Origin: JBGZFC01 sp964346495
GTDB lineage: Bacteria; Bacteroidota; Bacteroidia; Bacteroidales; Dysgonomonadaceae
DNA length: 20,209 bases
Assembly: GCA_964346495.1 (NCBI GenBank)
Contig: CAYFUW010000038.1
Location: forward strand, 1 to 20,209
Reading direction: 5' to 3'
Shown here: piece after piece, positions 8,197 to 14,152 of the stretch
Layout: each line of letters opens with the position of its first letter
Position numbering within the stretch: the first letter of the stretch is position 1
The notes under the pieces: generated by a model
What the model saw: the letters and a program-made list of their open reading frames with translations, nothing else
What the model was told of the DNA's origin: nothing
Database searches by the model: none
Made by a program: the position numbers and the translations under genes

Positions 8197-8267
8197 ATTG
8201 TATTTAATTATTGCATTGAAAATCAATACTAACAATCTGAATTTTTCAAACAAATAACATATTAATC

Positions 8268-8921
8268 ATGACAAATAAACTTATTTCTAGCGCTGAAGCT
8301 GCTGCCAAAGTAAAAGACGGAATGACCGTGATGATTGGCGGATTTTTGGGACACGGAACACCCGAAAGCATTATCGACGAATTGGTAAAATCGGGAGTAA
8401 AAGATTTAACATTAATCGTGAATGACTCAGGATTTCCCGACAAAGGATGCGGTAAATTGGTATCCAATCATCAAGTAAAAAAACTTATCGTATCGCATAT
8501 TGGAACAAATCCCGATTCGGGACGAAAAATGAATAACGGCGAAATGGAAATAGAATTCAGTCCACAAGGTTCTCTCGCAGAGCGCGTTCGTTGTGGTGGC
8601 TCAGGCTTGGGTGGTGTACTTACACCCGTAGGATTGGGTACCGTAATTGAAGAAGGCAAACAAGTAATAACTGTTGACGGCAAAGACTATCTATTGAAAA
8701 AACCACTTAGAGCGGATGTTGCTCTTATCTACGCAGATCAAGGTGACACATGGGGCAACCTTATCTATAAAGGAACTAAGCAGAACTTCAACCCACTTAT
8801 GGCTATGGCTGCCGATGTGGTAATTGCCGAAATCAAACAGATGGATGAAGTTGGGACATTAGCAACAGAAAGCATTCACACACCACATATTTTTGTAGAT
8901 TATATAGTACATAATAAATAA
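8268..8921 (+). CDS. atoD: Butyryl-CoA:acetoacetate CoA-transferase, subunit A (AtoD-like)
   Basis: The 217-residue protein is the alpha subunit of a family I CoA-transferase. Family features are SAEAAAKVKDGMTVMIGGF at the N-terminus, SHIGTNPDSGR, PQGSLAERVRCGG, GLGGVLTPVGLGT and NFNPLMAMAADVV. In lysine fermentation this heteromer moves CoA from butyryl-CoA to acetoacetate, giving acetoacetyl-CoA and butyrate. The following genes, kal and kce, make acetoacetate and crotonyl-CoA, which supports that role. The catalytic glutamate lies in subunit B (AtoA), and no subunit B gene is visible here. The sequence after the stop runs into a 100-N gap 26 bases later, whose far side repeats the end of this same gene. 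A general acetoacetate or 3-oxoacid CoA-transferase is the main alternative. Confidence 0.9.
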   Translation: MTNKLISSAEAAAKVKDGMTVMIGGFLGHGTPESIIDELVKSGVKDLTLIVNDSGFPDKGCGKLVSNHQVKKLIVSHIGTNPDSGRKMNNGEMEIEFSPQGSLAERVRCGGSGLGGVLTPVGLGTVIEEGKQVITVDGKDYLLKKPLRADVALIYADQGDTWGNLIYKGTKQNFNPLMAMAADVVIAEIKQMDEVGTLATESIHTPHIFVDYIVHNK

Positions 8922-8947
8922 TAAAAAATAATTAACAATGAAAAAAT
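8893..8947. repeat. 55-bp exact duplication flanking the second gap, left copy
   Basis: These 55 bases, covering the last codons of subunit A and the leader that follows, recur exactly at 9048-9102 on the other side of the gap. Each copy abuts the N-run. The likely explanation is overlapping contig ends rather than a biological repeat. Confidence 0.9.
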
Positions 8948-9047
8948 NNNNNNNNNNNNNNNNNNNNNNNNNNNNNNNNNNNNNNNNNNNNNNNNNNNNN
9001 NNNNNNNNNNNNNNNNNNNNNNNNNNNNNNNNNNNNNNNNNNNNNNN
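8948..9047. other. Assembly gap of 100 N, probably spurious
   Basis: Exactly 100 N, with identical 55-base sequence on both sides. Merging the two copies would remove 155 bases and place the kal start 34 bases after the subunit A stop codon, a normal operon spacing. Confidence 0.9.
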
Positions 9048-9102
9048 TTGTAGATTATATAGTACATAATAAATAATAAAAAATAATTAACAATGAAAAA
9101 AT
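9048..9102. repeat. 55-bp exact duplication flanking the second gap, right copy
   Basis: Identical to 8893-8947. It encodes the last residues of subunit A (VDYIVHNK) a second time with no room for the rest of that gene except inside the gap. Confidence 0.9.
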
Positions 9103-9120
9103 AATTAACAATGAAAAAAT
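9085..9120 (+). repeat. Two 18-bp tandem copies of the kal leader and start codon
   Basis: AATTAACAATGAAAAAAT occurs at 9085-9102 and again, identically, at 9103-9120. Each unit contains an ATG. The first (9093) opens a three-codon frame, Met-Lys-Lys-stop (9093-9104); the second (9111) is the kal start. Confidence 0.9.
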
Positions 9121-9503
9121 CTCTTATCAGATTGCGCATGAGTTCGCAAGACGCACACTATGGCGGTAATTTAGTTGACGGAGCAAAAATGCTTCAACTA
9201 TTTGGCGATGTAGCCACAGAATTATTAATCATCAACGATGGCGACGAAGGCTTGTTCGTAGCTTACGATAATGTAGAATTTTTAGCTCCTGTTTATGCAG
9301 GCGATTTTATTGAAGCAACAGGTGAGATTACCAATGTAGGAAGCTCATCACGCAAAATGACGTTCGAAGCACGCAAAGTTATTGCACCTCGCACAGACAT
9401 TTCAGCATCTGCTGCCGATGTATTGGAAGAGCCAATCGTAGTATGCCGTGCAAGCGGAACATGCGTGGTACCGAAAAAATGCCAACGCAAAAACAATGCT
9501 TAA
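9111..9503 (+). CDS. kal: 3-aminobutyryl-CoA ammonia-lyase
   Basis: Kal removes ammonia from L-3-aminobutyryl-CoA to give crotonyl-CoA in the lysine fermentation pathway. The 130-residue length and hotdog-fold family sequence fit: RLRMSSQDAHYGGNLVDGAKMLQLFGDVATELL near the N-terminus, then NDGDEGLFVAYDNVEFLAPVYAGDFIEA. The start at 9111 is chosen because the upstream ATG at 9093 is followed after two codons by TAA. M10 (9138) is a less likely alternative start. kce follows after 48 bases. Crotonyl-CoA made here would be reduced to butyryl-CoA, the donor for the CoA-transferase encoded just upstream. Confidence 0.92.
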   Translation: MKKSLIRLRMSSQDAHYGGNLVDGAKMLQLFGDVATELLIINDGDEGLFVAYDNVEFLAPVYAGDFIEATGEITNVGSSSRKMTFEARKVIAPRTDISASAADVLEEPIVVCRASGTCVVPKKCQRKNNA

Positions 9504-9551
9504 TACTAGTTTACCCGTTTAATATTAACTCGTTTACTAAAAAAAGACAGA

Positions 9552-10373
9552 ATGGAAAAATTAATTATTACAGCCGCTATTTGCGGAGCGGAAGTAACAA
9601 AAGAACACAATCCCGCAGTACCTTATACAGTAGAAGAAATTGTACGTGAAGCTGTTTCGGCTTACGATGCAGGAGCTGCTATCGTGCACATTCACGTGCG
9701 TGAAGACGATGGAACACCAACTCAGGACAGAGAGCGTTTCCGCGTTTGCATGGATGCAATTAAAAAAGAGCGTCCCGATATTATCTTGATTCCATCAACA
9801 GGTGGTGCCGTAGGTATGTCTGCCGAAGAGCGTTTGCAACCAACCGAACTATTCCCGGAAATGGCAACACTCGATTGCGGAACCTGCAACTTTGGCGATG
9901 ATGTTTTCGAAAACACAATTCCTATGATGCGTGATTTCGGAAAACGAATGATTGAAAACAATATCAAACCCGAATACGAATGTTTCGAAATGGGACACTT
10001 AGAAACTGCTTTACACCTTGCTGCTAAAGGACAAGTACCCGGTGCTCCTATGCAATTTAACTTCGTACTTGGCGTTCCCGGATGTGCATCGGCATCGGTA
10101 GAAAACTTGGTATGGATGGTTAATCGCCTTCCGGCAGATGCTACCTGGACTGCAACCGGAATCGGAAGACACGAATTTCCACTTGCAGCACACGCTATCG
10201 CTATGGGTGGACACGTGCGCGTAGGATTTGAAGACAACCTATATCTCTCGCGCGGAGTATTGGCAAAATCAAACGGCGAACTTGTGGACAAAGTAGTTCA
10301 AATGGCAAAACTGTTGGGTAGAGAAATCGCTACTCCGGCAGATGCAAGAAGAATTTTAAGTTTGGAGAAATAA
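9552..10373 (+). CDS. kce: 3-keto-5-aminohexanoate cleavage enzyme (BKACE family)
   Basis: Kce condenses 3-keto-5-aminohexanoate with acetyl-CoA and cleaves it to acetoacetate and 3-aminobutyryl-CoA, the step before Kal in lysine fermentation. The 273-residue protein is of normal length. The zinc ligands of this family are visible as H46 and H48 (IVHIHVRED) and E227 (VRVGFEDN). The N-terminus EKLIITAAICGAEV and the segment GVPGCASASVENL also fit. The BKACE (DUF849) family has many substrates, but the neighbouring kal and CoA-transferase genes make the lysine substrate by far the likeliest. Lysine aminomutases (kamA, kamDE) and the dehydrogenase kdd are not in the window. Confidence 0.94.
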   Translation: MEKLIITAAICGAEVTKEHNPAVPYTVEEIVREAVSAYDAGAAIVHIHVREDDGTPTQDRERFRVCMDAIKKERPDIILIPSTGGAVGMSAEERLQPTELFPEMATLDCGTCNFGDDVFENTIPMMRDFGKRMIENNIKPEYECFEMGHLETALHLAAKGQVPGAPMQFNFVLGVPGCASASVENLVWMVNRLPADATWTATGIGRHEFPLAAHAIAMGGHVRVGFEDNLYLSRGVLAKSNGELVDKVVQMAKLLGREIATPADARRILSLEK

Positions 10374-10433
10374 TTTTTCTGATAAAGCCTTTTCAAAAAG
10401 GTATTCGTCAAAACACAATATTCACATAATAAT

Positions 10434-10489
10434 AAGTGGCATGTTATCTGAATCTTTAATAAGAAAAACAGATAATTTGCCACTTTTTT
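10434..10489 (+). terminator. Rho-independent terminator of the lysine-fermentation genes
   Basis: The outer stem AAGTGGCA (10434-10441) / TGCCACTT (10478-10485) and inner stem TTATCTG (10444-10450) / CAGATAA (10469-10475) are joined by a two-base internal loop. A T-run follows (six T in all, from 10484). Confidence 0.85.
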
Positions 10490-10531
10490 GTAAAAATGCA
10501 ATTATCAAGTGGCGGATATGATTTAAACAAT

Positions 10532-11131
10532 ATGAAAACAATAAAAACATTTATATTCACAAGCATTTTTACACTATTTATTTTTAGTTGTAAAGCTCAA
10601 ACAGTAATACCTGTAGAAGAATTTCACTCTTATGGTAATAACTTAGAAGATGGCGATTATATAAAAGATGTAAACGGCGTTTTAGATAAATATGTTGGAA
10701 TATGGAAAGGTCTATATGATAATCATTTCTTCCTATTTGATATAAGAAAATCAACCGATGAATTTTTAAATATAAAAAATGATATTCTTACAATTCGCTA
10801 TAGTATTACAGACACAGAAGGAAAAGAGATAATCAATACCCTATCACTACCCGATGAAAGTTATTATGTAATTAGTGGTTTACACATGGACAAAGATGGC
10901 GAGTACCGCCTGTTTTATCAAGGCTATGAGTCTAATTGCGGTCAATGTGGAGAGATAATTTTACATGCAATTACCGACACCAGCATACATAAGCTTATTT
11001 TGATGCTTGTCCCTATGAGAGATATGATTGATCCTGTGGAATGTCCGAATGGGACAACACAGTTACTGCCTACGAAAATTGGAATGTATTTATTAAAACA
11101 ATCTTTAAATATAAAACCAATAAAGCTATAA
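10532..11131 (+). CDS. DUF6705-like lipoprotein of unknown function
   Basis: I call 199 residues from the ATG at 10532. The in-frame ATG at 10496 would add 12 residues before the signal peptide and overlaps the tail of the preceding terminator region. Residues 1-19 are a lipoprotein signal peptide with lipobox FIFSC (C20). The mature part has the pattern KDVNGVLDKYVGIWKG near residues 40-60, ISGLHMDKDGEYRLFYQGYESNCGQCG later, and a C-terminal LPTKIGMYLLKQ. This resembles the DUF6705 family of small Bacteroidota secreted proteins, recognised from memory. No function is known to me. It is a single-gene unit between two terminator-bounded blocks and is somewhat more AT-rich than its neighbours. 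Confidence 0.75.
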   Translation: MKTIKTFIFTSIFTLFIFSCKAQTVIPVEEFHSYGNNLEDGDYIKDVNGVLDKYVGIWKGLYDNHFFLFDIRKSTDEFLNIKNDILTIRYSITDTEGKEIINTLSLPDESYYVISGLHMDKDGEYRLFYQGYESNCGQCGEIILHAITDTSIHKLILMLVPMRDMIDPVECPNGTTQLLPTKIGMYLLKQSLNIKPIKL

Positions 11132-11359
11132 GACATGTTCTAACTGTAATATAAACATATCACCTTACAAAAATATATTTTGTGTAATCCATGAATATAA
11201 AACAGCAAAATCACACTAAAAAGGCGATTAACAGTAATAAAACAGCGATTTTAAGCAACGAAATCTAAAAATAGGTTTTTATTTGCATATTTTTTTGTAA
11301 TTTCGGCGATTAAATATCAAAAGTTATATAAAGTCAAAAAACTATAAACTTATTTTTGT
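11132..11359. promoter_or_regulatory. Intergenic region upstream of the OPT transporter
   Basis: This very AT-rich stretch has no gene. TATTTTTG, a match to the -7 box, lies at 11351-11358, one base before the OPT start codon. TAATTTCG near 11298-11305 is a one-mismatch alternative and would give a more normal leader. The 9-mer GGCGATTAA occurs at 11223-11231 and 11305-11313. Confidence 0.3.
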
Positions 11360-13369
11360 ATGGAAGAACAAAACAAACAACCAGTTCAATTACCCGAAAA
11401 CGCATATCGGGAACTGAAGCCGGGCGAAGAGTACAAACCCGTTCTACCTGCTTATAAAGATGTAACGGAAGTTACCCCTTATTCGGTAGGGATGGGATTG
11501 CTTATGGCAATTATCTTTTCAGCCGCTGCTGCCTACTCCGGTTTGAAAATCGGACAAGTTTTTGAAGCTGCTATCCCAATATCTATTATTGCCGTTGGTG
11601 CATCAGCTGCTTTAAGAAAGAAAAATGCGCTAGGTCAAAACGTTATTATACAATCTATTGGCGCATCATCAGGTGTTATTGTAGCCGGAGCAGTTTTCAC
11701 CATTCCGGGATTGTATATTTTGCAAGCGAAATATCCCGAAATGGAAATCAATTTCTGGCAAATATTTTTCTCATCGCTTCTTGGTGGATTTTTGGGAATA
11801 TTGTTTTTAATTCCTTTCCGCAAATACTTTGTTAAGGATATGCACGGGAAATTACCATTTCCCGAAGCTACTGCAACAACAGAGATTTTAATGACAGGCG
11901 AAAAAGGAGGAGGCGATGCCAAATTGTTAATAAGCAGTGGACTTATTGGAGGATTGTTCGACTTCTGTTTTTCTGCATTCCGTCTTTGGAGCGAAGAGAT
12001 TACCACTCGTATTATTCCTGCAGGTGCAATGCTAGCCGAGAAATTTAAAATGGTATTAAAGTTCAACGTTAGTGCGTTAATATTCAGTTTTGGTTATCTT
12101 GTAGGACTTCGATTTGCAACAATTATCACGGTTGGTTCACTTCTTTCGTGGTTGGTATTTATACCGTTAGTTAACGAAATTGGAGCAGTAGTTGCAGCAT
12201 CGGGCGGTGGTGTTAACCCATTTGCAGCTATGAGTGCAGAACAAATTTTTGCTGCTTACGTACGTCCAATTGGTATTGGAGCTATCGCAATGGCAGGAAT
12301 TATCGGTATTATTAAATCATCGGGTGTTATTGGAAGTGCATTCAAATTGGCAGTTAGCAAAAAGTCCGGTGGTGCAGAAGCAAGTGTAAAACGCACCGAC
12401 CGCGATTTGAAAATGTCGTTCGTTATGCTTTTCCTATTTTTCACATTAGTAGCAGTATTTTTATTCTTACTGTTTGGTGTAAAAATCACTTTGGTTCAAG
12501 CTATTGTTGCACTTCTTACAATTACAATTATTTCGTTCCTTTTCACAACTGTTGCAGCCAATGCTATCGCTATTGTTGGTAGTAACCCTGTATCGGGAAT
12601 GACTTTAATGACACTAATTTTATCATCTGTTATTTTGGTATCTATCGGTTTGAGTGGATGGCAAGGAATGGTTAGTGGTTTGATTATCGGTGGAATCGTG
12701 TGTACCGCACTTTCAATGGCTGGCGGATTTATTACCGATTTGAAAATCGGTTACTGGATTGGTACAACTCCCGCAAAACAAGAGTCGTGGAAATTCTTAG
12801 GAACACTGGTTTCAGCCGCTACTGTTGGAGCTGTTATTTTCATTTTGAATCAAGCTTACGGATTTGTTGCAACAGAAACACATCCCGACCCAATGGTTGC
12901 ACCGCAAGCAAACGCTATGGCAGCAATTATTGAACCGCTAATGTCGGGACAAGGTGCACAATGGATGTTACTATCAATTGGCGCAGTTTTAGCTATATTG
13001 TTAAATTGGCTTGGTGTTTCTCCATTAGCTTTCGCTCTAGGTATGTTTATTCCTTTGCAACTTAACACGCCACTTATTGTGGGTGGATTGCTAAATCACT
13101 TTATCAACAAAAGTACAAAAGATAAAGCTCTTGCAAACGCTCGTCACCAACGTGCAATATTAATCTCATCCGGATTTATTGCCGGTGCAGCACTATTTGG
13201 AGTTATCGGTGCATTGATTATTTTCTTGACAGGTAAAAACGACGTGTTAAATCTGGGTGTTTGGGCAGACCCAAGCGGCACCGGTGCACAAGTTGTATCA
13301 CTGATAGCATTTATTGCATTAATTTCGTATTTCGTTTGGCAATCAAAAAAAGCGAAAAAAGAAGATTGA
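11360..13369 (+). CDS. OPT-family oligopeptide transporter
   Basis: This 669-residue inner-membrane protein belongs to the OPT family, which imports small peptides (or, in some members, metal chelates) with protons. The conserved N-terminal segment ENAYRELKPGEEYKPVLPAY precedes the first membrane helix (YSVGMGLLMAIIFSAAAAYSGLKIGQ), and many more hydrophobic segments follow along the whole length. KLPFPEATATTEILMTGEKGG is a conserved cytoplasmic motif. The C-terminus is lysine-rich (QSKKAKKED), in keeping with the positive-inside rule. The start at 11360 is the only plausible Met before the conserved N-terminus. With the peptidases and amino-acid fermentation genes in this window, peptide uptake is the natural role (inference). 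A strong terminator follows. Confidence 0.92.
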   Translation: MEEQNKQPVQLPENAYRELKPGEEYKPVLPAYKDVTEVTPYSVGMGLLMAIIFSAAAAYSGLKIGQVFEAAIPISIIAVGASAALRKKNALGQNVIIQSIGASSGVIVAGAVFTIPGLYILQAKYPEMEINFWQIFFSSLLGGFLGILFLIPFRKYFVKDMHGKLPFPEATATTEILMTGEKGGGDAKLLISSGLIGGLFDFCFSAFRLWSEEITTRIIPAGAMLAEKFKMVLKFNVSALIFSFGYLVGLRFATIITVGSLLSWLVFIPLVNEIGAVVAASGGGVNPFAAMSAEQIFAAYVRPIGIGAIAMAGIIGIIKSSGVIGSAFKLAVSKKSGGAEASVKRTDRDLKMSFVMLFLFFTLVAVFLFLLFGVKITLVQAIVALLTITIISFLFTTVAANAIAIVGSNPVSGMTLMTLILSSVILVSIGLSGWQGMVSGLIIGGIVCTALSMAGGFITDLKIGYWIGTTPAKQESWKFLGTLVSAATVGAVIFILNQAYGFVATETHPDPMVAPQANAMAAIIEPLMSGQGAQWMLLSIGAVLAILLNWLGVSPLAFALGMFIPLQLNTPLIVGGLLNHFINKSTKDKALANARHQRAILISSGFIAGAALFGVIGALIIFLTGKNDVLNLGVWADPSGTGAQVVSLIAFIALISYFVWQSKKAKKED

Positions 13370-13388
13370 TAATATAAGATGATTATAG

Positions 13389-13443
13389 ACACTAATTGTG
13401 CATCGCTAAAAAACATTTTCGTTTTGCACAATTAGTGTTTTTC
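13389..13443 (+). terminator. Rho-independent terminator of the OPT transporter gene
   Basis: A perfect 14-bp stem, ACACTAATTGTGCA (13389-13402) / TGCACAATTAGTGT (13425-13438), encloses a 22-base loop and ends in a T-run. It lies 19 bases after the OPT stop codon. Confidence 0.85.
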
Positions 13444-13561
13444 AGTTTTAATGAATTAATAATTTCGTTATAATCCATTGAAAAAAAGCTCACAAGGGTG
13501 TTATTTTACTGATTTATTATTATATTACAATTTTAGAAATGACACAGTGCATACTCATTTT

Positions 13562-14131
13562 ATGACAACTCCAAAATATCAAAACACATACCGTATTTCT
13601 TCAGCTCGTGCAACTTGGCACGATTATGATGGAGGCATGTATTTTGTTACAATTTGCACAAAAGAAATGATAAAATATTTTGGAGAAATTACAGATGAGA
13701 AAATGGAGTTGAATCATTTAGGAAAATATGCAACAAAATGTATAGAAGAAATACCAAAGCATTTTCCTGACACGCAAGTTCCAATATTTGTAGTAATGCC
13801 TAACCACATTCATGCAATCATTTGTGTAGATGGAGAATTTAACATCAACCCAAATTGTAGAGACGCGGCATGCCACGTCTCTACGACCAGCAGTACAACA
13901 AAGAACAAAAAAATGCAAGATATTGCAAACAAATGTGGGCGACTATCAGCTGTAATTGGTGGATTAAAATCTGAAATAACAAGATTTGCCAATCTCAACA
14001 AAATTCCTTTTGCATGGCAAGCTCGTCTTCATGATAGAATTATTCGTGATAAAAACGAATGTAATGCCTTAGCATATTATATAGAAAACAATCCGATTAA
14101 TTGGCATTTAGATGAATTAAACATTATATAA
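13562..14131 (+). CDS. REP-associated tyrosine transposase (RAYT, IS200-like Y1 family)
   Basis: The 189-residue protein is a single-stranded-DNA HUH transposase of the Y1 type. The metal-binding HUH motif is HIH at residues 82-84 in VVMPNHIHAII, and the catalytic tyrosine is Y172 or Y173 in ALAYYIENNP. The N-terminal YFVTICTKE and the segment FAWQARLHDRII are also typical. I start at ATG 13562 (MTTPKYQ); the longer frame opening with TTG at 13478 adds 28 residues unlike the family. Residues about 99-110 (including RDAACHVSTT) are encoded by a 28-bp near-perfect palindrome, an insertion in the linker between the HUH half and the tyrosine helix. There is no second transposon gene and no clear element end in the flanks, as expected for a domesticated RAYT. 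The GH92 gene starts 21 bases downstream. Confidence 0.88.
   Translation: MTTPKYQNTYRISSARATWHDYDGGMYFVTICTKEMIKYFGEITDEKMELNHLGKYATKCIEEIPKHFPDTQVPIFVVMPNHIHAIICVDGEFNINPNCRDAACHVSTTSSTTKNKKMQDIANKCGRLSAVIGGLKSEITRFANLNKIPFAWQARLHDRIIRDKNECNALAYYIENNPINWHLDELNII
13857..13884. repeat. REP-like palindrome inside the transposase gene
   Basis: GTAGAGACGCGGCA (13857-13870) is followed directly by TGCCACGTCTCTAC (13871-13884), which is its reverse complement apart from one position. It lies in frame in the transposase gene. The GTAGAGACG...CGTCTCTAC form resembles dispersed palindromes I recall from Bacteroidota genomes; no other copy is seen in this window. Confidence 0.85.
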
Positions 14132-14152
14132 AGTAAAATCATTATAATTAAA

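Noticed and set aside
9722..10291. Minus-strand open frame of 189 codons opposite kce
   Set aside because: It mirrors the kce codons, has no recognisable domain, and kce has clear zinc ligands and correct length.
10496..10531. Earlier ATG for the DUF6705-like lipoprotein
   Set aside because: It would put 12 residues in front of an otherwise normal lipoprotein signal peptide.
11223..11313. Direct repeat GGCGATTAA at 11223-11231 and 11305-11313
   Set aside because: Nine bases occurring twice, 82 bases apart, with no further symmetry is weak evidence in a short AT-rich region.
13478..13561. N-terminal extension of the transposase from a TTG start
   Set aside because: The extra 28 residues do not look like the family; the ATG at 13562 gives the expected N-terminus.
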